Part shown: in pieces, positions 11,035 to 21,140 of the stretch | Numbering within the stretch: the stretch's first letter is position 1 | Layout of the letters: each line of letters opens with the position of its first letter | Assembly (NCBI GenBank): GCA_949126835.1 | Contig: OX421500.1 | Span: forward strand, 32,656,141-32,720,140 | Direction of reading: 5' to 3' | From: Anisus vortex | Lineage: Eukaryota > Mollusca > Gastropoda > Planorbidae | DNA: 64,000 nt | Program-made: the position numbers and the translations under genes | Notes under the pieces: generated by a model | What the model was told of the DNA's origin: nothing | Databases searched by the model: none | Seen by the model: only the letters and a program-made list of their open reading frames with translations

Positions 11035-11775
11035 CTTCTATAAAGAAGATTATTGCGTTCTACGCTCATCCGTGGTCGGAGTATAGTCTTGCATTTTGAT
11101 TAATGTTTTAATTGGTGTTAAGTTACTGATTCTAAGTGTTTGTTCAGGCAATCCATTACATGCCCGAATGCCACTCGGGAAGAAAGAGTGTTTAAATGCA
11201 TTTGTTATCGCATAAGGGATAAGGGAATTGTTTTTGTCTTTACGTTTATCTGAGCTTTGCAACAGGTTGTTATTGTGTTGTATTTCTAAATTATTAGAGT
11301 TTAATGCCTTAAGTATTATTACTACTTTACTCTTTGCCGTTATGTCCTCTAGTGTTTCTAGGTTTAGTGATTTGACTAATGGCGTTACTTGGGATTTGTT
11401 AATTGGGAATATTCACTGGTTATGAACCTTGCAGCTCTTTTTTCTAATTTTTTTAATGTTTTCTTTAGTTGATGGGTCCCATACAGATGCTGCATATTCT
11501 AGTACAGGCCTAACTAATGTGAGATAGCATTTTAGTTTTATATTCTTATTACATTTGTAAAAGATCCTTTATATGAATCCTAATGTTTTGTTTGGTTTTT
11601 TAATTACGTCATCAATATGAGGGTTCCAAGATAACTTGTCATTTATTATCACTCCTAGATGCTTAGCATTATTAGTTTGAGTTAGTTGTTTATCATGAAT
11701 GTAGTAGTTTGTGATTATTTGTTTCTTTTTCTTGGATACCCTTATTAGTTGGCCTTTTCTAGGTGAAAAGACATA
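11035..11775 (-). pseudogene. L2/CR1-type LINE 3' end
   Basis: Minus-strand reading gives, in order, QLIRVSKKKKQII, NNAKHLGVIINDKLSWNPHI, KTLGFI, LTLVRPVLEYAASVWDPSTK and KKLEKRAARFIT. It then gives a 70-codon open tail (11262-11050) with NAFKHSFFPSGIRACNGLPE. This order (HLGV...LSWN..HI, LVRPxLEYAxxVWDP, RAARF, SFFPxxIRxWNxLP) is that of the thumb and C-terminal region of L2/CR1-clade reverse transcriptases. Frameshifts separate the blocks and the catalytic FADD core is absent, so this is a 5'-truncated dead copy. A second copy of the same tail is at 13936-14277 plus 15899-15961. Confidence 0.75.
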
Positions 11776-12591
11776 CTCCAGTTATATACCGCGGTATGGG
11801 GGGTTTGAAATCTTAACATTATCTTTTCCTTTAATTTCTTTTCATTTCAAAAGTTTAACTCAGTTGATTTCAATACTTTCTAAAGAAGTCATAATATCTA
11901 AATCTAAATGTTAAAAGCTTAAGTGAGCATGAATGGTTTGACAAATGTGGGGAAAAAAAAGGGGGGGGGAGAGGGTAGGATAGTTCTTCCAGTATTGAGC
12001 TTTTCATGTTAGTGCAAAATTACGCTTGACTGCTTGGCTGTTGGTTCACGATGCATTATATACTCATCTGTATGGTCATCAAAGAGTTAAAGTGTAAGCG
12101 AAATAAAAAAAAAATCAAAGTATGTTTGAAGAATACTTATGTGTTTCTTTTCAAATTTTTCATCAAAAGTGTAAATGAAATATTTAATCTATCGCCTTTT
12201 CTCTCTCTCGCTATTTATCTATCTATCTGTCTATATATCTATCTCAGTCTATCTCTATCTATTTGTCTTCTAGCTAATAAAGGACATACAGAATATGGTT
12301 TATACGGAATAGAGTATATAATATATACACTATAGATCTTACGGAAAATATATCTTAGAGAACGCAGATCAAACAGACAATATCACAACATAGATCTTAC
12401 AAAACATGGATCATACAGAACATATATAATTTAGACCACACAGAAGATAGATCCCACATAATATCTTTAAACGCATTCAAAAATAAATCCGTATACACCT
12501 CTATTTCACCTACAAAATATGTCCGCAATTTCATTTACTTATTTCAGTTGTCAAACGATTAAAATGTCTTACTTTATGTCATCACTTAGTT
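11776..12591. other. Non-coding stretch with TATC-type microsatellite
   Basis: A CTAT/CTGT-type tetranucleotide tract lies at about 12195-12262, and a G run at 11961-11970. No gene was recognised. Confidence 0.45.
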
Positions 12592-13571
12592 TTACAAGAA
12601 AACCATAAAAACGAAGTTTTTATTATACTCCCTTTATTTGCAAACTAAGTTTACCATCATGTAATTAAATAATTGATTGACTACTGCAAATGAAACGTAC
12701 AGAAAAATATCTGTGTCGCAAATCTCAAAAATATCTTCTTACTCCGTATGAATTGTTCTAAAAATAATCTTAGCGCATAATTTTTGTTTCTAGCTTTGCG
12801 CCGAAAAACTATAAAAAGTTGCACAGGCATTTTTCAAGTGAAACCAACATTTTTCTTATACTTTCCCTTTAAGAAAAAATATTTTCATAAGTGTAGTATT
12901 ATTAAGTTGTTTTAACTGAAAATTTGATAGAATGTATTGTTAGGCGCCACAAGTCTGCTGTGCAAATTTTAGCTCGATTGGACCACAAAAAGTGGTCGAA
13001 AGATCGAAGCCAATTCTTGCACCATTGCAATCAGACAGACAGACATAAAATCCAACTTAAAATAAAGGGAGTAAAACAAGAAAACCGTAAAAACGAAGTT
13101 TTTATTATACTCCCTTTATTTGCAAACTAAGTTTACCATCATGTAATTAAATAATTGATTGACTACTGCAAATGAAACGTACAGAAAAAATATCTGTGTT
13201 GCAAATCTCAAAAATATCTCCTTACTCCGTATGAATTGTTCTAAAAATAATCGTAGCGCATAATTATGTTTTTTTCTAGCTTTGCGCCGAAAAACTATAA
13301 AAAGTTGCACAGGCATTTTTAACGCGAAATTAAAATATTTCTTATACTTTCCTTTTAAGAAATGAATATTGTCATAAGTGTAGTATTATTAAGTCGTTTT
13401 AACTGAAAATTTGATAGGATGTATTGTTAGGCGACCCAAATCTGCTGTCCAAATTTCAGCTCGATCGGACCACGGGAAGTGGTCGAAAAATCGAAGCCAA
13501 TTTTTGCACCACGCATGATTGCAGACAGACAGACAGACAGACAGAAAATGCAACTTAAAATAAAGGGAGTA
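12592..13571. mobile_element. Tandem pair of MITE-like elements with TACTCCCTTTATTT termini
   Basis: Two head-to-tail copies occupy 12626-13073 and 13108-13571. Each begins TACTCCCTTTATTT and ends AAATAAAGGGAGTA, a 14-bp perfect terminal inverted repeat. The 34-bp spacer between them, of type GAAAACCGTAAAAACGAAG, repeats the sequence just left of the first copy. The pair therefore arose by tandem duplication of about 482 bp including its flank. An (AGAC)n run (13030-13046 and 13522-13544) and the motif CGAAAAACTATAAAAAGTTG in the body are also found in the 57.6-63.1 kb array, which suggests related families. Confidence 0.7.
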
Positions 13572-13617
13572 AAAAGGTAATCTTTATTTTAATACTTATA
13601 CTATGCACGATAAGGAA

Positions 13618-13935
13618 TTGATCATCATCATCAATCTTATGACTTATGACCTTTGTGGTCGTTGGGAGGAGCGAATGGACACCTCAGCAGTAAACTTTCT
13701 CCACTTTTGCCTATCTTCAGCGGTTGTCAATAGTTGAGTCAACTGCATCCCTGTCCAATACTTTCATTGTCGAACCAGCATCTCCGCTGACGACCTCTCC
13801 TTTGCCTAGTTTCCACCGTGCCTCTGAAGGATTTTTTTTATAGGCTATTGTGCCACAACACATGACCGAACCATGTCAGTTTGCGCCGTTAGATTGTTGC
13901 CATAATGTTTTCTTGAGGGCCTGCATTTGAGGATA
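13618..13935 (-). pseudogene. RTE-type LINE 3' end (lower half of a split copy)
   Basis: The minus-strand reading includes WFGHV, a basic RRGRQRRCWFDN block and a QKWRKF block, then a terminal (GAT)n tract at 13618-13634. This is the C-terminal tail and microsatellite 3' end of an RTE/CFDP2-like LINE. It is broken by stops and frameshifts. The sequence on its 5' side is not adjacent but lies at 15962-16310; the two halves are separated by a nested insertion. Confidence 0.65.
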
Positions 13936-14285
13936 TTCTTATCTTAAACATTACAGACGCTCCTTCCACAAAGAAGATTATTGCGTCCTACGCTCATCCG
14001 TGGTCCGAGTCTAGTCTTGCATTTTTATTAATGTTTAAAATGATGTTACGTTTTTGGTTTTCCTGGTTTGTTCAGGCCACCCATTCCATGCCCGAATGCC
14101 ACTCGGGAAGAAAGAGTACCTATATGCATTTGTTCTCGCATAAGGGACAAGGAAAGTGCTTTTGTCTGTATGTTTATCTGAGCTTTGCAACAGGTTGTTA
14201 TTGTGTTGTCTTTCTAAATTAGAGTTTAATGCCTTATGTATTATTACTACCCGTACTTTACTCTTTGCTCTTCTGTCCTCTAGTG
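13936..14285 (-). pseudogene. L2/CR1-type LINE tail (left part, split by a hAT element)
   Basis: The minus-strand frame includes LEDRRAKSKVRVVIIHKALN and NAYRYSFFPSGIRAWNGWPE, matching the tail at 11035-11430. The copy resumes on the other side of the hAT element at 15891-15961. It lies inside the RTE-type LINE whose halves are at 13618-13935 and 15962-16310. Confidence 0.7.
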
Positions 14286-15890
14286 CAGTGATGGCGAACC
14301 TTTTTGAGGCCGCGTGCCCAAAGTGCAATAAAAGACCAACTTATTTCTTTCTACGTGCCAACATCTTTTGTTGAAAAAGAATAACCAAATTAACATACAT
14401 TGAATGATACAAACAGTCTTTTATATATAAAAAAAACACGAACTGTAGTAAATTCTTTTTTTTTTTAAATGTATATTACAATTATACAATTACAGTTAAT
14501 ACAGTTAACTGTAGGCCTATGCATTTGGCATGATTTTGCATAGTTCATGTGATTTTTGCTATCATGTGCATGCTGATAATTTGTCAATTCCTGGTTCATA
14601 GGCCTACTCCGTAACTTTAAGAGCGACACATGCAGCACTGTTTCTTGTATGAGATTTGTATACGATTACCCAAACAAAGTAAGAAGTGCCATCCCAAGTG
14701 CTTTCATCGACTTGAAATTATTTGGCAGACAATTCCACACTTTAAGGATTTCCTCATCAGATCTACCAACTGTGCTGTCCTTTGCCACCCTATCACACTG
14801 TATCGTTTCAAATGTTTCACGCAGATAATAAAAATTATTTTTCAAGATAGAGATTTCTTGAAACTCCAATAGCCCGATTTCCAGATTTCCTAAATCTAAC
14901 CACCATAACCAGGAAAGATCAAATTATTCAAATTCGGCTTTATCTGGGGAAGTAAGAAAACAGAGGATGTTCTCCATCTTACGGAACTGTACAAAACTAT
15001 TACTGAAATTCTCCTTTGCTACAATGCTAGAAAATAAATACCTTGTAGATTTCCTGATGGCCTGTAGGATTATCGGTAGATGTTATAGAATTTTGTATAA
15101 TATGCATTTTTACATTTGAAAAATATTTTAACTGCCCACTTTGTAGGTCTCTTTAAAAAAAAACTGCAGTTTTCTTTCAAATGTTCTGATATCACAAAAC
15201 ATCATTTCTGCTGTTTTTCCTGAACTTTGCATTTTTTTTTTATTCATTGCATTGAAGTTTGCAGTAAAATATGTAAAAATACATGAGATTGGTTAGCCAG
15301 ACCACATCATTGAGCTGTGTATAATCCTGCTCCTTTTGAATCATAATCAGCCTAGTTTCATCCAAGCATGCTACAAATCTCTCCGATTCTCGTCCTCTGC
15401 TCAGCCACCTGACACCTGACATGAATAAAGTATTGTAGGCCTACTGCGCCTTGCCCTCACCAAGAAGTGCGTGAAACTGTAGACAATTAAGAACACAAGC
15501 CATGATGTAATTGACCATTTTGTGACATCTTTGAGGATATCATCTAATTTCTTCAAAATTTCTTGCTGCTATACATGACACAAAGAGCTTTTTGATGTAT
15601 AATACAGTGAAACTGAACGATTGGGAGTTTGGCTTCTTTAACAAAGAACTGTAGGCCTATAAAACCAGATGCGTCTCCCACTATGCAAGGTGCTACGTCA
15701 CTTATAGTAACTGAAACAACTTTTTCTGGTTTTATATCTTGTGCCAAAAAAGCTTCCATAACAGCATTGTGGATATATATCCCTTGATTTTTGTCATGCA
15801 AAGAGGAAAATTTTGGTACATGCTCGCGTGCCCACAGAAATGGCTCTGCGTGCCAGCTGTAGCACGCGTGCCATAGGTTTGCCATCGCTG
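14286..15890 (-). mobile_element. hAT element, 1.6 kb, bounded by an 8-bp target-site duplication
   Basis: The left end reads CAGTGATGGCGAACCT and the right end, reversed, CAGCGATGGCAAACCT: terminal inverted repeats of hAT type. CTCTAGTG flanks both sides (14278-14285 and 15891-15898), the 8-bp duplication expected of hAT. Inside, the minus strand keeps pieces of a transposase of the GTF2IRD2/ZBED5-like group. They are SVTISDVAPCIVGDASGFIG followed by HCIIHQKALC (within 15553-15885), NSFVQFRKMENILCF (about 14960-15020), and ILKVWNCLPNNFKSMKALGM with LLTLFG (14666-14760). Stops and frameshifts separate the blocks, so it is not active. Confidence 0.85.
15553..15885 (-). pseudogene. hAT transposase N-terminal/central fragment
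   Basis: A 110-codon open frame in the hAT element. It carries HNAVMEAFLA, the SDVAPCIVGDASGF block (where the family usually reads TDGAPxMxGxxxGF) and HCIIHQKALC. The usual catalytic aspartate context T-D-G is here S-D-V, which suggests decay. The remainder of the transposase lies downstream on the minus strand in other frames. Confidence 0.65.
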
Positions 15891-15961
15891 CTCTAGTGTT
15901 TCTAGGTTTAGTGATTTGACTAATGGTGTTACTCTTGTTAATTGGGAATATTCACTAGTTA
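15891..15961 (-). pseudogene. L2/CR1-type LINE tail (right part)
   Basis: CTCTAGTGTTTCTAGGTTTA and the following 50 bases match the copy at 11351-11425. This is the continuation of 13936-14285 beyond the hAT insertion. Confidence 0.7.
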
Positions 15962-16310
15962 TTAATATTTATTAGTCCTGTATTCTACGTAGGAGATTCG
16001 AAGTATTTTTCTCATGCATTTATTTTCAAAAACCTGCAACTTGTTTTCAGTTGCTGATAGCAGCGTCCAGGTCTCACATCCATACAGAACAATAGTTCTG
16101 ACAAGGGCTCTGTAAAGTCTGAGCTTTGTTGGGAGATAAATGCTTTTACTGGTCCAGATTCTTTTTAGGCGAGCCGTCATTTCAGTCCCAATCCTTGCTC
16201 GAATTTCTGACTCACAACGTCCGTCTACGGATGTGATAGCTCCTAGATAAGTACTGATACACCTCATCAAATTTGTTTTTAAACCTATAAACAAACTTAT
16301 GTTTCTAGTC
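15962..16310 (-). pseudogene. RTE-type LINE reverse transcriptase fragment (upper half of a split copy)
   Basis: The minus-strand open frame from 16294 reads YLGAITSVDGRCESEIRARI, then RLKRIWTSKSIYLPTKLRLY, ALVRTIVLYGCETWTLL and KCMRKILRISYVEYRTN. This is the thumb/C-terminal region of an RTE/CFDP2-type LINE. The next residues of the family are found after the nested insertion at 13935 and below. The plus-strand relic at 19500-19945 carries the same region uninterrupted. Confidence 0.75.
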
Positions 16311-17016
16311 TATATATTAAAAACCCGCATTTCTGAAAATGTTACAAAATGAGGCTGCACGTTAATCGTGACCTAGACCATAGGTGTCAGACTCACGGCC
16401 CGAGGGCCAAATTAAATTGTGGGGTGGGGGGCAGGGGAGAAGGGCTGAAACTACAGGGCAGTGATCTGACCTGGTGATGAAAATAGGGATTATCAAATTA
16501 AAAACGAGCATTTCAGAATTATAGTACCCATCTTGTTCAATGCGGAAGACCTTACAGATAAACTTGTCAATCTTCCTACTTCGTACTTATAAACGACAAC
16601 GACACACTTAAAAAAAAACACAACAAACAACAACAACTAAATGGTAACGCTAGAATGTAACATTTAGTTAATGTAGAAATAGTTGGAAAAGGGGATGAGG
16701 GGGAGGGGTATAGGAGGTCTGTTATTTAGTCCCAGTTGGGTTTTTCTTGCAAAATTGGTGGTCCAATAATGGGGTGGAAGTTGAAAAAATGATCTTCCAT
16801 GACGCCAAATTATATCTATAAATATTTCTTGCCTTCTCTCTCTCTTGTTATTTAAGGTTTAAAAGCGTTGGGTTCGACAGGAGATATTTCCTATTACATG
16901 TATCAGACAGAGCATGACAAGAAACATTCCCTCAACCACCCCTACCTTCCCATCCCCTCTCTCTAGACCCCAACCCCTCCCTGTCGTCATTTATGATCAG
17001 CTAACCATGAAGCGCT
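16311..17016. other. Non-coding stretch with a transposon-end remnant
   Basis: At 16381-16412 a motif of type GGTGTCAGACTCACGGCCCG followed by AGGGCCAAAT resembles the terminal region of common hAT-like elements (GTGTCAAACTC...GGCCCG...GGGCCAAAT). No partner end was found. G-rich and C-rich simple stretches follow. Confidence 0.35.
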
Positions 17017-18834
17017 TTAAACTCTATCCCTAATTCGTGTTTTCACTGTATTCGTCTACAAGGTGGATCAAATTGACCCATATACCTTTTACATAAGAAA
17101 ACAAAATACTTTCTATACCTACTAGGTGGGTCAAATTCAACCAAATAGTTTTTAATAGCATTTAACAATAACTTATTTAGAAAGCGCTTTTTTATTTAAT
17201 TAGATAATGAATGTGGCACATTTTGTTTCAAATATATCTGTATACTGGTTGTAATGAAAATACTTTTTTCAATAAAAGTTCCACAAAAATTTATGCATTT
17301 GAAAACTTTAAAATGATTTATTTGCAAAATATTAACAACAATAAAGTATTTATAAAGGAGCCCTAAATGCACTTAGGCTTATGGTTTATTCTTTGAAATC
17401 ATGCAAAGCAAATATGTGTTAAGCACTTGGCGGTGGTGAATGCTTTCTTATCTAACTTCCTAGAGCACCTGCCACATTTCCAGAGCAAGAGCCAGCAACA
17501 ACCTGCCCTTCTGCTGTACAAGCTCGTGTCTATTGAAGTTTCCAATTGACTTACTCAAAGTTGTTTATACAGAAACTTAAATGTTATACTTAGTTATATC
17601 TGGTACAAGTCTTTTAGCTATCACGATAGATACATTGTTGGTTCTTTTTTTGAACTAACCTATCTGATAGGAATAGTTGTCTAAATACTAAAGATGGTCT
17701 AAAAGAAATGGATTGTCATTGACTGTGCCATGAAAATGAAATACATAAGTCATCACCACTCCTGGTATAGTTTTAATTGTAAAATTGTTCTTGACTTTCT
17801 ACTTGATGTATGCTTATGAAAGAAGGATTATAGTGTATACTGGACTGAATTATTACTTTCTTCTTGCTGTCTGATTTGTAGCTGACCATCTTTATGATCA
17901 ATAAACTTTGGTTGATCTTTGTGTGTCTTGAATATTCCGATTCTTCAGGCATAAATTGTTTATTTCTTTGAACAATCCCAACAGCTGACATCCTATTGGA
18001 TTTGAGCATTTTTAAGAAACAAGTGTTACTGGTATTGCTACAGCTAATCAGTGATAGTGATAGGAACATAATGCTTTAGGTCTTTTAGAAAATTCTATTA
18101 TAACTCTCGTTATAAATGCATGCTTCTTCTTTTAGACATAGTTTCTTTGTTGTTTCTAACGGATGTTCACATCTGGCATCTTGAATGGGCTAATAAATTG
18201 ATAAAGCAAACAGTGAGGGCATGGAATTCAATATCATCAGTTGGTATTTACTTGTCGATATCAATCCTTTTTCCCCTTATTGTTTGAATATGACAATGTT
18301 TATGAATGTTTAGTTTGAGTTGTAACTACGGTAGTTTGAAAGCTGATAGTCATACACTGACATTTGTACACCAAGGAATTGTCTTAGGAGGCCTAATTAT
18401 GTTTTAGCTAGGCATCTTCTGATTTTCCAATGGGGACTGATATAAGTTTTTTCCATCCTTGGTTACATAATTTAGTCTATAGGACACACATTTCAAAGGG
18501 CTAACTGCTAAATTAAACTTAAATGTTCACTGGATATTAATTCTAGCTTTTCAAGCAAAAAAAAAAAGAATTTATTTCACAGTTCTAATCTTGTTTTTGT
18601 CTAATTAAATGTATATGGGTCAAAATGACCCACCTAGTAGGGAGAGGGATAGTCAAAATAAAAGTGCTCACCATTTCGCGTGCATCAGACATACCAAAAA
18701 ATTGAACCCCAAAATAAAGCAAACCCTTTATAGATAGCATAATATATGAAAGCTTAAAGTATTGGGATGAGTGGTTTTATAAAAAATAAAACATGGACGG
18801 GTCAAATTGACCCACCTTTTAGGGATAGGGTTAA
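17017..18834 (-). mobile_element. piggyBac element relic bounded by TTAA
   Basis: TTAA at 17017-17020 is followed by ACTCTATCCCTAA, and the right end reads TTAGGGATAGGG before TTAA at 18831-18834. Together these give inverted repeats of type TTAAMCYCTATCCCTA with the TTAA target duplication typical of piggyBac. Subterminal copies of GGTGGGTCAATTTGACCC-like motifs occur at 17062-17080, 17125-17140, 18617-18633 and 18800-18817 in opposite orientations. A transposase fragment lies inside on the minus strand. Confidence 0.75.
17773..18069 (-). pseudogene. piggyBac transposase fragment
   Basis: The minus-strand open frame reads LKMLKSNRMSAVGIVQRNKQ, then a K/S-rich stretch, then KKVIIQSSIHYNPS. 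PiggyBac-family DDE transposases have at this place L-x-x-x-x-x-x-A-x-G-T-x-R-x-N, followed by W-x-D-x-K-x-V-x-x-L-S-S-x-H. The order therefore fits, although W and the catalytic D are not clear here. It lies inside the TTAA-bounded element. Upstream parts of the transposase are in other frames with stops. Confidence 0.55.
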
Positions 18835-19499
18835 AAGAGTACACACCAATAGAATAAATTGTTATCCCCACGTCTCCTACCCCCCTTCCCCCTCCCCAGC
18901 CCTTCACCCCTACCCCTTTCTTTATTTCTAAAAGTGTAAATTTTATTCGAATAGAAATTGTATCACTCTAGGCCTCTGTTCTTTTTTTTTTCTCCCCCAC
19001 TACCCCCTAAATATTATTTTTGGTAGCTTTAGTTCTTCTCGATAGAACGATCAGCATATAATCCGTTTATCAGAAAAAAACGGAAGCCCTTCGCTCCAAC
19101 ATGATTCTATTAATAGTGGGTATAAAAGAAGTTATATATACCCGACTATAATGTCTGACACAGTTGTGGGATAATTTTCAAATCATTACATTTCTTTACG
19201 CAAGTTCTGTAAAGTGGACTAATAGACATTGTAAGTTATTGGGTTTTTGTAATAGATATATTTGTACATCTTTTTACTTTGTTTTCATCAAACAGTACAT
19301 CATTTTCATTATAGTCAAAGTAAATTCGTTGTATTATTGTTTAAATCTATATTCTTAATACTTGTGTATTTCACTAACTGGTGCTTAGATTTTAAAGACT
19401 GAAATGGTACAATGAATAGATCCTACAGCATTTATAAAGTGCGCAATCATCGGGTCTATAGTAACAATCATATTATGATAAATACCTTACATTTTTTTA
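18835..19499. other. non-coding stretch
   Basis: C-rich simple stretches near 18876-18920 and 18990-19010. No gene was seen. Confidence 0.4.
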
Positions 19500-19945
19500 A
19501 ATGGATCGTATTTTCATAAAAATAAAATTTAGAACGCGGACATATGCCAGAAGTGCAAACATCATATTGAACCAACAACAACTAGAAGAAGTAAATAATT
19601 TCAAATATCTAGGAGCAATCATATCCGTAGACAGACGCTGTGAGTCAGAAATTTGAGCAAGGATTGAAACTGCATTGGCGGCAATGGATCGCCTAAACAA
19701 AATCTGAACCAGCAGAAGCATTGGTCTCCCACCAACGCTCAGACTTTACAGAGCTCTTGTCAAAACTATTGTTCTGTAGGGAGGCTTTAATCAGCAACTG
19801 AAAAAAAGTTGCAGGCTTTCGAAAATAAATGGATGAAAAAAATACTTCGAATCTCCTACGTAGAACACAGGACTAATTCGTATGTGTGGAACAGAATATC
19901 CTCAATTGCAGGCCCACAAGAAAACATTATGACAATAATCAAACT
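19500..19945 (+). pseudogene. RTE-type LINE relic, plus strand (uninterrupted counterpart)
   Basis: The plus strand reads NILNQQQLEEVNNFKYLGAI, then ISVDRRCESEI, ARIETALAAMDRLNKI and TSRSIGLPPTLRLYRALVKT, with stops between blocks. It continues through the point where the 15962-16310 copy is interrupted (LRISY, then GPQENIM in a shifted frame). It ends abruptly at about 19945, against a Ty3/gypsy fragment. Confidence 0.75.
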
Positions 19946-19965
19946 ATTCTATAACTTGCTCACCC

Positions 19966-20139
19966 CATGACATTGTCATTTATACAGATCACAACCCCAT
20001 TAAATGCTTGGCAAAGTTAAAAACTAACCAACGTTTGGTTCGATGGAGTTTGTTTCTGCAATCCTATAATCTAAAGATCCTTTATATCAGAGGAAAAGAC
20101 AATAGGGGGGCGGACCAGTTATCCCTAGAGATAGGATAA
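19966..20139 (+). pseudogene. Ty3/gypsy-type pol RNase H fragment
   Basis: A 57-codon open stretch closed by TAA carries IYTDHNPIKCL, then QRLVRWSLFLQSYNLKILYI, then GKDNRGADQLS. The motifs YTDHNPL, R-W-x-L-x-L-Q-x-Y-x-x-x-I and GKxNxxADxLSR mark the end of the RNase H domain of Ty3/gypsy retrotransposons. Only the C-terminal tip of the domain is left, with no integrase. The following 900 bp may hold the 3' end of the element, but I could not fix an LTR boundary. Confidence 0.75.
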
Positions 20140-21102
20140 GCCATTGAACTATATATGTCATTTTTATTAAAATTCACATTTACTCTGAATCTAATATATA
20201 TATGTATGTTTTTTTTCTTTTGAATAATATGTATCTAAGGATGACATGATAACTTAGGCTTATATTTTTGCCTATCTGAAATACGTTCTTTGCTTTAAGG
20301 TTACAATCTATTTATCTTGCATCTAAATCATTAATTGACTGTGGTTTATTTTATTTGTCCATTTGAAAAGCATGATATTTCTTGTCTTGCAAGAGTTAAC
20401 CTTAAGAATGTATTACTGTATTTTTTTCCCTTTTTTATTTTGGCCAGAGCATTTCGAGTGTGTATAGAAAAAAATTCTATTTTCACGCTTCACTGAATTT
20501 ACTAGTGTACAATGACAAGGGAGAATACTGATAACTTTTAAAGTTATGCCACTTTTTTAATTTGACCTAAGTGATTTATTGTAAGTTAAGTGGTTTATCC
20601 CTTTAAGTTAATTCTACTATTTTATGCTCTTGTGCGTTATATTTACACTGCTGTGTTTAGTTAATAATGTCACGTTTTCTTCCTTACGTTCTCATCAATT
20701 TTACCCATGTCATTGTCACAAACTTTTGTTTCCGTATCTTGAGATATTTGTATTTAAAAAAAAATAGTTTACATTTTTTTTTTCATTCTCGGATAATAAA
20801 ATGTTACGTACTATGTCCTATTTCCCATTTCATTTTGATAGCTGACCCTTACTCTCATTGGTTAAGTCAGTGATTTGACCTAGTGTGTGTGTGTGTGTGT
20901 CACCTGTGTTAGTTTTTAGTTTACTCTTAAGTGGTCATCGAGATCGAATGGTCTTCGGTGTTTTGTACTTGTTTATTTACGATTAAAGAGTTTTGTTATA
21001 TGAAGCAAATGATTTGACTTCGTCTATGAAATAAAGTTACTGCTACATACAGCTAGAATTAATAAGAAAGAAACAATAATCATCATACCCCTGGATCAAA
21101 CG
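20140..21102. other. Non-coding, possible 3' region of the gypsy relic
   Basis: No coding similarity. A (GT)n run lies at 20882-20902. A GATTAAAGAG motif and a later AATAAAG are compatible with LTR-like transcription signals, but no paired LTR is in the window. Confidence 0.3.
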
Positions 21103-21132
21103 TGTTACAATATATATATATATATTGTAACA
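21103..21132. repeat. Perfect 30-bp palindrome
   Basis: TGTTACAATATATAT is followed directly by its exact reverse complement, giving a loop-free palindrome. The centre is an (AT)n run, so replication slippage is the likely source. Confidence 0.9.
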
Positions 21133-21140
21133 TATATAAT

